The notes: generated by a model from the letters alone, not told the origin. Counted from the first letter of the stretch, positions 37,573-50,910 are shown. The stretch is DNA of 64,000 nt from Notolepis coatsorum (GCA_963971535.1 OZ020593.1:41261766-41325765); one strand, 5' to 3'. Program-made: numbers and translations.

Positions 37573-40500
37573 GTACCCCCCCCTCCACGGGAGCCACCCG
37601 GCGACCAGGCCGACCCGGCTCGTCAGGATGGGCATGATGTGATCAAGCCGGGATCCACGATGAGCCGCCGGGAGACCCAGCTACGCTCCTCAGGGCCGTA
37701 ACCCTCCCAGTCCACCAGGTATTGGAACCCCCGGCCCCGCCGACGAACGCCCATCAACCGGCGGACCTGCCACTGGGGGTGACCATCCACCAACACGGGA
37801 GGCGGATGATCAGGAGCTGGAGGCATAAGGGGACTGAGGGAGACGGGCTTAACCCGGGAGACATGGAACACAGGGTGAATGTGCATGGACGCAGGAAGTT
37901 TCAGGCGTAGGGCCGCCGGACTGAGTACCTTCAGGACCTCGAAAGGTCCGACGAAACGGGGGTTGAGCTTATTGGCCGAGGACCGAAGCGGGAGGTCCCT
38001 TGCGGAGAGCCACACCCTCTGCCCAGGGAGGTAAGTCGGCGCAGGAACCCGGCGCCGGTCGGCACCACGACAGGCGCGCTCAGATGTCCGGAGCAGCGCG
38101 GTCCTGGTGATCTCCCAAACTCGTCGGCAGCGGTCGAGGTGGTCCTGCACGGAGGGAACTGCCACTTCCGCCTCCTGTGCGGGGAAAAGAGGGGGTTGGT
38201 AGCCCAGGGAAACCTCAAACGGTGAGAGGCCGGTGGCGGAACTGACCATTGAATTGATGGAGTATTCAACCCAGGGAAGGAAACGGCTCCAGGATGCCGG
38301 TCTCTCGGCTGCCACACACCGAAGAGCAGACTCCACGCTCTGGTTCATCCTCTCCGTCTGTCCGTTAGTCTGGGGATGATAACCAGAGGAAAGACTGACC
38401 GTCGCCCCCAATCCCTTGCAAAAGGCCCGCCATACCTGGGAGGTGAACTGGGGCCCCCGGTCAGAGACGATGTCCTGGGGAAACCCATGAAGGCGGAACA
38501 CGTGGTGAGTCAGGAGGTCCGCCGTCTCGGCCGCCGAGGGAAGCTTGGAAAGGGCCACGAGGTGAACCCCCTTGCTGAATCGATCCACCACGGTCAGAAG
38601 GCAAGTGTTCCCCTGGGAGGAGGGAAGACCTGTGACGAAGTCTAGCGCCACATGTGACCAAGGACGGCTTGGAACGGGAAGTGGCTGTAAGAGCCCGGAG
38701 GGTGCCTGGTGTGAGGCCTTGCTGCGGGCACAGACCGCGCAGGCCAATACGAACTCCTTGACGTCGTTCCGCATGGTGGGCCACCAGAAACGACGAGCCA
38801 GGAAGGAGAACGTGCGATGGACGCCAGGGTGGCAGGCGAACCGGCTGGTATGGCCCCAAAGCAGTACCCGGGACCGGACAGAGTCGGGGACGAAGAGACG
38901 ATGAATAGGAACGTTGCTTGGAGCACGCTGGAAGCGTAGGGCACGTCTAACCACACCCTCGATGCCCAAGGTGATGGCTCCAACCACTCGGGCCTCCGGG
39001 AGGATGGGAGTAGGGTCCTCAGAGGGTGGAGCCCCCTTGGAGTGTAACCGGGACAGGGAGTCGGCCTTCGTGTTGCGGGAACCGGGGCGGAAGGTCAGCG
39101 AGAAGTCGAACCGACTGAGGAAACTGGCCCATCTCGCCTGCCGACCGTTGAGGCGCCTGGAAGCGCGGATGAACGTCAGGTTCTTGTGGTCCGTCCAGAT
39201 GGTAAAAGGCTCCTCGGCTCCCTCTAGCCAATGACGCCACTCCTCCAATGCAGCCACGACCGCCAGCAGCTCCCGATTGCCGGTGTCGTAGTTCCTCTCG
39301 GCAGGGAGGAAACGACGCGAGTAGAAGGCGCAAGGATGTACCTTCTGGTCTGAAAGAGAACGTTGGGATAGGACAGCGCCCAGTCCAGCATCCGAGGCGT
39401 CCACCTCCACAATGAACTGTCTCTTGGGGTCAGGGTGGAGCAGGATAGGGGCGGAAGTGAACCTCTTCTTGAGGGAGCGGAACGCAGCACATGCCGCTGG
39501 GGACCAGTCGAACGGCAGAGCGGGGGAGGTCAGCTTGGTAAGTGGCTCCGCCACTTGACTGTAGTTCCGGATGAACCTTCGGTAGAAGTTGGCGAACCCG
39601 AGGAAACTCTGTAACTCCTTCCGAGTGGTGGGTTCAGGCCAATCCTCCACAGCTTGGATCTTGCGAGGATCCGCTCGGGTCAAGCCCTTCTCAACGAGCC
39701 CAGGTAGTCGACGGAGTCGGAGTGGAAACAGCACTTCTCCGCCTTGACGAAGAGCCGATTGTGGAGGAGGCGCTCCAGCACACGGCGGACATGCTGGATG
39801 TGTTCCTCGAGGGTCCTGGAGAAGATGAGGATGTCGTCCAGGTACACCACCACGAACACCTCCAGCATGTCACGAAGGACGTCGTTCATGAGTGCCTGGA
39901 ATACCGCCGGGGCGTTGGTGAGGCCGAACGGCATCACTAGGTACTCGTAGTGGCCCCTGGGGGTCTTGAAGGCGGTCTTCCACTCATCGCCCTCACGGAT
40001 ACGGACAAGATGGTAGGCACTCCGGAGGTCCAGCTTGGTGAAGACGGAGGCCTGGGTCAGTGGCTCGAAGGTGGAGTTCATGAGAGGTAGCGGGTACTTG
40101 TTCTTGATGGTGATCTCGTTGAGCTGGCGATAGTCGATGCAGGGTCGCAGGTCCCCATCCTTCTTACCAACAAAGAAGAAACCGGCCGCCACCGGGGAGG
40201 AGGAAGGCCGAATGAGTCCTGCTTCCAATGACTCAGAGATGTAGAGATCCATCGCCTTCTTCTCCGGAACGGTCAGACTGTAGAGGCGGCTGCCGGGAAG
40301 GGGAGCCCCTTGGCGGAGGTCGATGGCGCAGTCATAGGGGCGGTGAGGTGGAAGGGCCTGAGCCCTGGATTTACTGAAAACCTCCAAGAGGTCGTGGTAC
40401 TCGGGAGGTATGGACGAGAGGTCCGGAGGCGACTCACCAGCGGGCCTCCGGGGCGGGGGACAGGACGCCGCCTGCAGACACAGGGCGTGACAGGAGGAGC

Positions 40501-41974
40501 TCCAGCCCTTGATGGTACCGGAGGACCAGGCGATGTGGGGCTCGTGCAGCGCGAGCCAGGGCCTACCCAGGACCACCGGGACAAGGGGGGATTGGGTGAT
40601 GAGAAACTGGATTCTCTCGACGTGGTTCCCAGCGATGGTCAGCACGACTGGGCCGGTGCGTTGAGAGATGTCGGCCAGGCGGTGTTGGTCCAACGAAAAG
40701 ATCTCCAAGGGCCTCACAAGGTCCTCAAGTGGGATGTTGGCTCGGGTAGCAAACTCGAAGTCGAGGAAATTCTCGTCTGCCCCAGAGTCGATGAGGGCCT
40801 CCACCGTGGCTCGTTGGTCCCCCCAGACCAGGGTGACGCTCATCAGATGGTCAGGTGGTGCGCGGCTCTGGGAATGGGAAAAACGGCTCACCAGGATTTC
40901 CCGGGGTCTCGGCGAGCCTGATCTTTTGGCCGGGTGGGGCAGTCGGCGATTCGGTGTCCCTCCCTTCCGCAGTAGAGGCAGAGACCGGACCTGAGCCTTT
41001 CCTCACGCTCCGCCTGGCTCAGATGAGAGCGTCCCAGCTGCATGGGTTCCTCCTCGCGAACCGAACGGGAGGACCCGCTACCACCAGTTGTGTTGAGGAC
41101 AGGGCGTCCAGGAGTGACGTCATGCGTCCGGGGAATCCGGGGTACCTCAGGAGGTAACAGTCGGGTCCTCTCGCGCCTTCTCTCCTGGAGGCGTCCGTCG
41201 ATGCGGATGACGAGGCTAAACAGGTCCTCGAGGGAGTCGGGCACCTCCCGGGTAGCGAGCTGGTCCCGGACTGCGTCACTGAGCCCCCTCAAGAAGGTTA
41301 GGCGAAGTGCAGGGTCGTTCCATCCACTCTCCACCGCCGCCAGTCGAAACTCCAGGACGTAGTCAGTTACCCTGCCGCTCCCCTGTCGGAAGGTCCCCAA
41401 CCGGGCTCCAGGGTCCAGACCTCGGGCTGGATGGTGGAACACTCTGCGGAGCTCCGCCACGAAGTCTGGATAGGAGAAAACAAAATCTGCATCCATTGCC
41501 CAGGAGGAAGTGACCCACTGGGCAGCATGGCCTGAAAGCAAGTTCGTCATATAGGCCACTTGGGACCCTCTAGCAGTAAAACGGCTTGGTTGATGACGGA
41601 AAACCAACTCACATTGCATGATGAATGTGGCACACTCCTCGGGATTGCCGTCGAACAGCCGTGGGACGGAGAGACGGGGTTCCCGAGGTGCGGGATCAGC
41701 TGGGGCTGCGGGGAATGCTCCTGAAGGATGTGAGGGAAGTAAAGCATTAACGGTGTCGCTCAGCGAGTGAAGCTGAACGAGAATACCAGATTGCTGTCCC
41801 GCCAGAGCGGCCAGTGACCCTTGAATAGGCAGGACCTGTTCCCTGAGATCCTGCACCGCAGCCGCAGCCCTCTCTAGTTGGTGGCTGTGATCCTTGGTCA
41901 ACTCGATTTGATTAGCAAGTGCGGTTCTGACCCTCTCTGTGTCGGCTGGGGTCGTCATTTTGGTTGGATCGTAA

Positions 41975-43033
41975 TGTTATGGTTTGACACCGACCCCAAA
42001 CGCAACGACACAAGAGAGTAGGATTCAGAGTTGCCAAAAACAAGGGCTTGTTTATTAAGACTAAATAAACAGCACAGACTTGGAAGAGTTCAAACAAAGA
42101 CCGGAATACAAGCACGGATGAATGTTGCTGCTCTGCAGCCTCTCCCGGGATGGTAGTCAGGGGAAGCAGACGCTGACGTCAGAGCCGCTCTGCAGACTTC
42201 TCTCGGCAGAATCTCCGAGGTGGTTGCGGGACCGAGAGAGAGAGAGGGAGCGAGTTAACTCAGAGTGCAGGTGGAACAGAGCAGGTGAACAGGTGAGGTG
42301 ACTTGTACCCGAAAACAGAGTTATCCAAGTGACTGAATCTTCGGTGTAAATACACACTGTGAGTAACGTTCCAAACACAATCCCAAGTGATAGATATCTT
42401 CGGTGCAAAATAAACACTGTGAGCGAAGTCCCAAAATACAAATCCAATGTGATAATATCTTCGGTGTGTAAACACACAGTGGGAGATGTTAGACCAAAAT
42501 ATTATCCCAATGAAACAATCCAAAGGCTAAACGCTGGGTGAGTGACTGTCTGATAAAAAGCTGGAAATCTTCAGTGTTATATAAACACACGAAAAACGGA
42601 ATTGGATCAAAGACAGTCATAAAAAACTCACCCAGGCGTTGTGCGTAAAGAGCGTTGGAACAGAACGGAGCGAGCGCGTCGCCACGGGGAAAGGGTGTCC
42701 AAGAGGAATGCTTCTTGAATATCCTGGAGGCAAAGCACAGGGAAACAACAGCAGGCAGCAGGAACGGCGAATGCAACTGAAATATCAAAACGATCCAACA
42801 AAACTTGAATGGGGAAACGGGGTATAAATAATACGGGAATGCTTAATTGACAAGCAGTGACAGCTGAGGGATGTGATTGATAAGCGTGTGGACGGGGGAG
42901 AACCAATCAACGACGTCTCTGGGAAGAAGCGTGTGAATAGGGGAATGAAATGATTAACAGAAAACAAATGGAACCAGAGCGAGTAGGCTTAAAGGAACAG
43001 AGCGAGTAAGTGAGCAAAGGACAAAACCTCACA
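41975..43033 (-). repeat. right LTR of the Gypsy element
   Basis: 5' LTR in the element's own orientation; 1059 bp and nearly identical to the left LTR. Confidence 0.93.
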
Positions 43034-43581
43034 GAATATACCTGTACACCCCTCTGTATTACTGCTGAATGATGTTTTTGAGTGTGCAGTACATCCACAG
43101 CTAAAGAGATTGGTTTTATCGGGTATCACAGTGGCTAAAAAGCTGATAGCATCACGATGGTTCCAACCGGAAAAAATTTGCCAAAAGGTCTGGATTATTA
43201 CATATCTCGATGTGATCTATCAAGAAATATCTACAGCAAGAATTTTGGGTCTCAATGAATCCAAAATGACATTGTGGTTAGAAGTGGTGGAGAAAATAAA
43301 AGCTAGCATATAATGGTAGTGTCTGGTTAGGAGCGAGGGATAATGGATGGATTATCCAATGGGGGGTCCGGGAGGGGGGGGTACGAGCTAGAGCATATGT
43401 GTGTAGGTTTTTAGATAACAGGTATTAAGGGTATATCCTGTATAAGACAATTAACTAAATGGTGATTTCATTGGATGTGCACTGTCAACTAATGCTTGTA
43501 TATCTTATCGAGTGTTGTCATGTTTGTTTATGTGTTTGCTTAAAAAATAATAAAAAAATAAAATACAAAAAAACTAAAACC

Positions 43582-44754
43582 AAGGAGGACTTGAAGCACC
43601 TAACTTTCTCAACTATTATCTGGCCAACCAATTAATATACATCTACAAATGGATTCACCCTAACCAACAATACAACCCCTGGGAAGACATTGAGAAGGAC
43701 GTGTGCATGGAAATCTCACCACAAGATCTGCCATTCTTTAGCACAAGCATAAAACATCACTCTTGTTTTAAGAATACAGTAATTTCCACAACTCTGACAG
43801 CCTGGTGGAAAGCCAACAAAATCACTGGTAACACACTAACCCCCTGTAAATACACACCAATCTGGCACAACCCTGACTTTCAACTCGGCAAATCACCCAT
43901 ATACTTCCCAGCTTGGAAACAAAAAGGCATTACTCATCTTCACCACATCTTCACAGACAACAGCCTAATCACTTATCAAGATTTGACTGAAGGATACGGC
44001 ATTGGGACAGACCAACACTTCCAATTTCTACAGCTGAAATCAATTTTGAAATAAAAAATTAACACTACACAGAATGATCTTGAACCACCTCCAATTATAT
44101 TAGCAATGAATAAAATAACATCACAGAAGAAAATATTTTCAAATATACAAAATACTGGCAAGCGCAGACACTACATTCCATCTCCCCTTCACAAAATGGG
44201 AACAGGACTTGGCTTTCTCTCCCAATGCCGTATCCTGGGAACAAATTTGCACATTCACAATGACTAACAACACTAACCTTCAATTAATCCAATATAAGGT
44301 GTTACACAGAGTACATATCACACAGCACAGGATGTTTCAAATGGGATTTGCAAGCACAGATGTATGCTCCCATTGCACCATCAACACCCCAGACAACTAT
44401 TTCCATGCCATCTGGCTCTGCCCACCTGTTCAAGACTTCTGGAATTCCGTCATCAATACACTATCCCGGGTCATGAGCTGCAGCATTCCTCTCTCCCCCT
44501 CCCTCTGCCTACTTGGGGATACTACTGCTATCAATTTATTAGTCCAGAACACCAAACCCCTACTCGTTTCTCTAGCTGTTGCCAAGAAAACTATCCTCTT
44601 AAACTGGAAGACAAGAAAAAATGTGAATACTGGGCAATGGTTGGGCCTTCTCTCAAATTACATATCACAGGAAACAATCTCAACCGTGGATCACATCGAA
44701 GTCTCACAATTTAATAACATCTGGGAATTGCTTGTGGATAATCTAGGCTCCTAA
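43582..44754 (+). pseudogene. L1-B ORF2 C-terminal remnant
   Basis: Starts directly after the L1-A duplication, continuing the KLTTLQ stretch seen at 34000. Reads GLEAPNFLNYYLANQ-like sequence, then KSPIYFPAWKQKGITHLHHI, a break near 44054, and from 44209 the zinc-knuckle-like CSHCTINTPDNYFHAIWLCP. Ends DNLGS at 44754. Two or more frame breaks. Followed by a 3' UTR to 45137. Confidence 0.8.
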
Positions 44755-45137
44755 TCATAGGAGATTGACCTGTGAGCCATCCACTCCATAACCCACCCTT
44801 CTCTCAATCCCCCTCCTCACCCGCTACTTTACTTACTCCCCTCTCTGCCCCCCCCTTTCCCTTGTCATGTGTATTCGTTGTTGTCCTTCATTGTCCTTAG
44901 TTGTAATTTGTTTGTCAATGTCTAGTCTGAGTTCCCCCCCTCCGAGAGGGCAATGAAATATATATTTTTTAAATATTTTTCTTATTTTACTACACTTTTT
45001 ATTTAATTTTGTACTGTAAATAGTTAAAACGTATAATAAATAATAAAGTTGTCCCCCGAAGAGGGGGGGGGGGGGGTGGATGGAGTGCCCTCAAAAAAGG
45101 GCCGGGAAAAAAGCAAGGAAAAAAAAAGAAAAGAAAA

Positions 45138-45629
45138 AGGAACAGTAACGGTCCTAGTATGCTTCCTTGTGGAACACCACAGCTCACTGTGAGGGGGGTG
45201 GGATAGAGTACCGTTTACCTCCACCATCTGTTCTCTCCCCTCCAGGTAGGATTGCATCCAGCTCACTGATAGACTATCAAAACCAATTGCTTTTAGGCCT
45301 TTTGTAGGTCCAGCAGGACCATGCCGCAGTATTTGCCCGCGTCCACCTCTTGTTTGATGTGGTCGTTCAAATAGAGAAGGCATGTGTCAATGGAGTGGGA
45401 TGTTCTGAAGCCAGATTGGAATTCGTAGATTAGATTTTTTTCCGCAAGGTACTTTTCGACCTGTTCGTAGAAAAAAATGTCCATGACTTTCGAGATGGAG
45501 GTAAGAATAGAAACAGGGCGGTAGTTGCCTGGGTCTAATTTGCCGCTCTTTTTGTGCAGGGGGGGTCACTCTCGCAATTTTGAAGTCCTTGGGGACGTGT
45601 CCCTGTTTTATGGAGAGGTTTATTATGTG
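45138..45629 (-). mobile_element. LINE-X, middle part
   Basis: On the - strand: NLSIKQGHVPKDFKIARVTP, LDPGNYRPVSILTSISKVMD, YEFQSGFRTSHSIDTCLLYL, and CGVPQGSILGPLLFL at the left edge. These are RT motifs 1 to 4. It joins the piece at 59789 upstream and the piece at 33717 downstream. Confidence 0.9.
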
Positions 45630-46114
45630 CAGGGGTGTAAAGTACTTGAGTAATTGTACTTCGTTACAATACTTAAACCTGTTAAGATGTAAGGTCCCCT
45701 TATAAGGGGACCCTGCTTTTCTTCTTTTTTTTTGATCAAATTTTTTTATTATTAATCACATGAAACAATACAACACATTAACCACAATCACAATACACAG
45801 AACTTCACAGGAAAATAACAAAAACAATAATAATACAGAATAACGATTTATAAATTATAAAGACAAAAAGAAAAGAAAATAGAGTTCAACCTTTTTAAAT
45901 TTTAAATTTCAAAATTTCAAAACTTCAAGGTTTCAAGGTTTCAAGGGGGGCTATCTAATAAATGACCAAATAGTGAAGAAATAGTTAAATAGCTGTCCCC
46001 CAATAAATCCCCAGTTAAATTCAGGACATAACAAAAGACAAGACAGACAAGACATTTCCTCCTCCCCCTCCCATGAGACCGCCGGACTCCCCCGGACAAG
46101 CACCCCAACCCCGC

Positions 46115-49100
46115 TCAGCCGCACACGGCGGTCCTGACCTTCTCAGCTGTTGCGAACCACAGGTCAATCCCAGCCTGCCCTACCCCAATCACCCGCGCCG
46201 TGGATATCTCAAGATAAATCACATCCAACAGTGTTAGGAACCAGTTAATCACTGTGAGCTTCTCCGGCTCCTTCCATCTCATTGCTATTAGCTTCTTCGC
46301 CGCTGTGACGCCCGCTAGGACAAACCTTTTCAGTTGTACGGACGCGGGTAGTGTTGTTATATCGTTCAGGAGTAGCGTAACAGCTGTGAATGGGATAGTT
46401 AAGCCACACATATCAGAAAGTTTGTCCGCTATTGACCTCCAGAAGCGGGCCACTGGTGGGCAATCCCAATACATATGCATATAAGTGCCAGTGGCCTTTT
46501 GAGAGCACAAAGTGCACCGAGAGTCGGTTATCAGTCCCATAGCAAATAGCTTCCTAGGTGTAAGATAGGTCCTATGAATATAATTAAAATTAATTTGCTG
46601 GTGATTGGGGTTGTGGGAAGATAATGCCACATTTGCCCAAACATCATCCCAGTCAAACTCGGGGTCCAACTCCGGGATATCCACACGCCAGATTGTATCC
46701 AATGATAAATTTGTATACGTGGATTGAATTAAGAGCGTATAAAAGTCTGAGACAAACCCTCTGGGGGTCGTCCTGTCGACTATGAGCCTGAGGAAGGGGT
46801 GTGGGTGCAAAGCTTGAGCCCACGGCACGCCATGCTCCCTCAGCGCTGACCTTAGTTGAAGGTAAAGAAAAAAGGACTCAACGGGAAGATCATAAAATTC
46901 TCTTAAGTCCTGAAACGCACGGAGGCCGTTCTTATCATAAATATCCTCCAGAGTATGAACTCCCCTCCTCTGCCATTGAGGAATATTAACCGGCTTGTGC
47001 CCAACAAGTAATTGCTGGTTATTAAAAATTGGAGAGTCCAGGTGCCATGGGCATTTAACCCCACACAACCTCTGTACATTACGCCACGTTTGGATCACGT
47101 GAGTTATGATCGGTCCATACCTCAGCCGGCATTTCGAAATAGAGACAGTGGAGTACACCACATCCTGCAATCTTAGCGGTGAGACCGCCGCCGCTTCTAA
47201 GGAGCGCCAAGATACAGCATCTACAGGGTCTAGCCAGAACATCAGAGGTCTCAGTGAGAAGGACCAGAAATAAAGCTTAAAATCAGGGATTGCGAGGCCC
47301 CCATCTTGTTTCCTACGTTGAGTAGTAGCTCTTTTGATTCTCGGGCGTTTGTTATTCCAGATAAATTTAGATACCATCGATTGTACCTTGTGCCAGTGGT
47401 CTATTGGAGGGGGCAGGGGGAGCATTGAGCTAACAAAATTTATCCTAGGCAGAACGTTCATTTTGATTATGGAAGCTCTGGCTTGTAAGGAGTTAGGAAG
47501 GGACGACCATCTGTCTAGATCCTGGCGTATTTTATCATAAGTACCCGTGAAGTTGTACTTAGTAGTTTGACTCAGCGTGGGGAATATCTCTATACCTAAG
47601 TATTTAAAATGTTCCACTATGGGGATATCAGCTGGTAGTCGCACCGCCTTGGCCAGCTCATTAAGAGGTAGGCAGGCTGATTTGTTCCAGTTAATCTTAA
47701 AGCCTGACAATTTACCAAAGTCGTCGATTATTTCCAATAATTTTGTGGCCGACCGGGAAGGGTCATCCATAAAAATCAGTAGGTCATCCGCATAGAGAGC
47801 AATTTTGTGTGGTGTATTATTGATCATTATGGGGACGATGTCCTCTGATTGCCTAATAAATTGGGCCAATGGTTCGAGGGAAAGCGCGAATAGTCCCGGG
47901 CTCAGAGGACAACCCTGTCTAGAAGATCTGGAGACTGGGAAAAGTGTGGAACAGTTTTTGCCTGTCAGTATCATTGCCGACGGCGAGGCATACAGGACTT
48001 TAATCATATGAATAAAATTCTTTCCCAGACCCATGACCTCAAGTACCTTCCACAGGTATGACCATTCTAGTCTGTCAAACGCCTTCATGGCATCCAAAGA
48101 CAGAACAGTGGATGGAGCTGTATTGTCTTTACTGTTATTGACTACATGCAACAGCCTCCTAAGATTATCTGCAGCCAGGCACCCCGGGATAAAACCAGTT
48201 TGATCGCAGTGTACCAATACCGTCATAAATCTCTGCAGGCGGCGGGCCAGCACCTTGGCAAACACTTTTAAATCGGCCCCGAGAAGACTCAAGGGCCTAT
48301 AGCTACCACAATCATTGGGATCTTTGTCCTTCTTGAGAAGTAAAGAAATCAGCGCCATGTTGACATCTCTTGAGAACTCCCCCTGTTCGATAGCGTAATT
48401 GATCATATCGAGCATCAATGGGCCCAGTTGGTCCCAGAAAGCTAAATACACCTCGGGTGGAATACCATCCCAGCCTGGTGCCTTACCCCTCTGCATTTCA
48501 GCGATCGTCTCCCTTAGTTCCATAAGGGTGATCGGTTTCCCCAGTTCCTTAGCCTCTTCCTCAGAAATGTGGGGTATCTCAAGCCCGCCAATGAACGATT
48601 CAAATTTAGAGTCGTCGAGATTAACCTCTGAGCTATATAACTGTGAGTAAAACTCTTTAAAAGTGTCGTTGATCTTTTTCGAATCAGTAGTGATTGTACC
48701 CTGTCGCGTCTTGATCGAGGGGATATCCGAGAAATGATCATTCGAGCGTATTTTCATTGCCAATAGATGGCTAGGCCTGGAGCCGTGAAAGTAGTAATTT
48801 TGCCTTGTCCTATGTATCAAGAACTCAGACTATTGTTTAAGTATGGAGTTTATTTCCTTCTTGACTATCTTACGTTGTGTGTTTAGTCATTCACTATAGT
48901 TAGTTTGCAAAGATGCGTATAGATCCGCATATAATGTTTCCAGTCCTTCTAGTTTTTTTGATCGGGATTTACGTTGGAGGAGAAAAGTGTGACATGACCC
49001 CTGATAAATCCTTTCAATGCGTTCCATAGGACCCTGGGGTCATCGACCGTGCCAACATTGATCTGCAAGAATTCAGCTAGTTTACTCCTGAACTCAGAAC

Positions 49101-49881
49101 AGAAATCATCGTTCTTTAATAAGGTTGAGTTAAAACGCCACCTGGGAGCTCTCGTGGAGAGCCTGCCAAAGGTTGCCACAAGGAAAACCCCCTTGTGGTC
49201 CGAGAGAGCCAGGGGAACCAATGAGACGTCGAAACTATCAAACATATTAGGGGACGCGAATGCATAGTCTATTCGAGAGAAGGTTTTGTGTCTGGCTGAC
49301 AGGTGAGAGTAATCCTTGAGGGTGGGATTGGATAAGCGCCATAGGTCTGCAAGCCCAGTGTCCTGGGCCCACATCCTGTGGGCCTTAGAGGACCGTTTTT
49401 GGTCGCTTGTTTCAGAGGACCCGGACCTATCCATCTCCGCATCCCAGCACGCATTAAAATCGCCACCCACAATGAGAGCGTATCCAGTAAGTTCCAACAT
49501 ATTCTTCGTGATTGTATTATAGAACGCTGAATCAAATGTGTTAGGGGCATACAATGCTATTATTGCCATCTTCCTATGAGAGAACTCAACTTTTGCTATA
49601 GTAATCCTTCCCTCCGTGTCCGACCACACATCCAGGACTTTGATATCAAGGTTACGTCTTGTAACTATGACGACTCCTTTCGTCTTATCATCGGCTGAGG
49701 ATGAGGAGATAACGTGATATTGTCGATTTGCTAGCCTTGACACATCACCCACCAATAAATGCGTCTCACTAAGGAGAGCAATGTCAATATTTATTCTCTT
49801 CAATAACCAAAGGACACTGGCACGCTTGTGTGGGGTGTTAAGACCTCCTGCGTTCCAAATTAAAATATTCAATTTAGCCAT
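46115..49881 (-). pseudogene. L1-C ORF2: endonuclease and reverse transcriptase
   Basis: Starts MAKLNILIWNAGGLNTPHKR. The APE endonuclease shows LLSETHL, GGDFNACWD, RIDYAF and LSDHKGVFL. A frame break occurs at an A-run near 48955, followed by two stops near 48890 and 48835. The open part resumes with RT motifs: GSYRPLSLL, DQTGFIPG, SLDAMKAFDRLEW, RQGCPLSPGLFALSLEPLA, YADDLLIFMDD, then FKYLGIEIFP. A C-terminal knuckle SRCTLCSQKATGTYMHMYWD follows. About 1250 codons, normal for fish L1 ORF2. Catalytic FADD-type box (YADD) intact. Confidence 0.92.
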
Positions 49882-49918
49882 GGTCGAGTTTGTCTAAATG
49901 CGTAGAGAACATACCAGT

Positions 49919-50902
49919 CAGGGGCGGAGCTAGGGGGTGGCTACCTGGGCTCAAGCCCCGGATGTATTCTGAAAAGCCCCGAATCTATTTAGAAAAAAAT
50001 AAAAAATAAATAAAAACAAAAATAAAAAAATGATTTTTTTTTCTTTTTTTTCTTTTTTTTTATACAATTCATCATTGTTACATGAAAATATGTTTGCACC
50101 AGATTTAGCAGAAGCTAATTTCCATCTGTGGTCTATCCAGCTGCTAACTGTATTTGAGTGAGTTAAGTCTTGGTGTTATGGTAGACTCAGACCTAAGCTT
50201 TAAATCACAATCAACAAGTTGACAAAAACTTAATTCTTCCACCTTAGAAACATAGCTAAAGTACGGCCATTTATAAATCAAAAGGACGCTGAAAACCAGA
50301 TCCATGCCTTTATCTCAAGCCAACTCAACTACTGTAATGCACTCCTTACCGGCCTCCCGAAAAAATACGATGATAACTATTTTATTGCAATGCACTATTG
50401 CATTATTTTATTCTATTTTACTAACTATTTTATTGCACTGCACTATTTTACTTTGTATCAGTGAATCATAGACGCCTGGCCATAAGAGCATTCGGAGCAT
50501 CTCTGCTCTCCCACTATTGAACTTGGGGGAGCAAAGGTATGATCTTGCTCCACCACTTTTTGATTATATGAAAAATATGATATATCCCCCCCCCAATATA
50601 TAAATCTAACCATAACTACGTTATGGTTAACTGAGTTTTATAGTGAAAAGAGCAGCTTTATTGGTCAAGATTGAAGGCTCTATATTGCAGGAAATTGCAC
50701 ATACAGGTTCATTAAATTTAAAAAAAATCTGTCGTGGAGGGGGTCGTGCCTGACCCCCTAAAAACCACCACTTGCCTGCCAAAAAAAATTAAAAAAAAAA
50801 AAAAAATTAAAAAAGAATTAAAAAAAAAGAAAAAAAAAAAAAAAATGGGGGGGCCCATCTGGGCTAAGCCCCGGATCTCCTACAATCCTAAATCCGCCCC
50901 TG
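49919..50902. mobile_element. hAT inserted in L1-C
   Basis: Ends CAGGGGCGGAGCTAGG / CCTAAATCCGCCCCTG; perfect 8-bp duplication ATACCAGT (49911-49918 and 50903-50910). Interior includes A-rich tracts and a LINE fragment. Confidence 0.93.
50125..50370 (+). mobile_element. LINE fragment inside the hAT
   Basis: Translation in shifting frames gives LGVMVDSDLSFKSQS, FFHLRNIAKVRPFINQKDAE and FISSQLNYCNALLTGLPKKY. This is the post-catalytic region of an L2/Rex-type LINE, captured by or inserted into the hAT. Confidence 0.7.
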
Positions 50903-50910
50903 ATACCAGT

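Larger units (their letters stand above)
36510..43033 (-). mobile_element. Ty3/Gypsy chromovirus-type LTR retrotransposon (fossil, nearly whole)
   Basis: LTRs 36510-37572 and 41975-43033 (TGTTATGG...CCTCACA), flanked by the 5-bp duplication GAATA (36505-36509 and 43034-43038), inside L1-A. On the - strand, gag occupies about 40.9-42.0 kb and ends with a CCHC knuckle ([14 protein letters not shown]). Pol occupies about 37.6-40.9 kb in the order aspartic protease, reverse transcriptase, RNase H, integrase, and a terminal chromodomain ([16 protein letters not shown]), the mark of chromovirus-type Gypsy elements of the sushi kind. The LTRs differ at only a handful of sites in about 1060, so the insertion is recent. 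It looks nearly whole, with about one break in the coding part. Confidence 0.95.
34035..43566 (+). mobile_element. L1-A: L1 inserted in L1-B
   Basis: Flanked by AAAAAAACTAAAACC (34020-34034 and 43567-43581) with an A-rich 3' end. Only ORF2 remains: 34064-35029 (end of endonuclease and start of RT), about 35030-36509, then 43034-43313 after the inserted Gypsy element. The frame reads on across that gap (LLTWNI, then PVHPSVLLLND). Compared with L1-C, about 115 residues of the RT fingers and early palm are deleted near 34940. Downstream come the YADDVILLM box, the C-terminal SLCTNGDEGTFMHMYWDCPP motif and a last stretch ending KIKASI. Cannot encode active RT. Confidence 0.9.
33718..45137 (+). 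mobile_element. L1-B: 5'-truncated L1 inserted in LINE-X
   Basis: Perfect 10-bp duplication AGGAACAGTA at 33708-33717 and 45138-45147, with an A-rich tail before the right copy. L1-B's own sequence is 33718-33761 (KFYWKNKKARIKLT), 34012-34034 and 43582-45137. The rest is a SINE and another L1. Its residual ORF2 end is listed separately. Confidence 0.87.

Noticed and set aside
37722-41513. Plus-strand open frames across the Gypsy element
   Set aside because: Shadows of the GC-rich coding strand on the opposite side; no recognisable domains.
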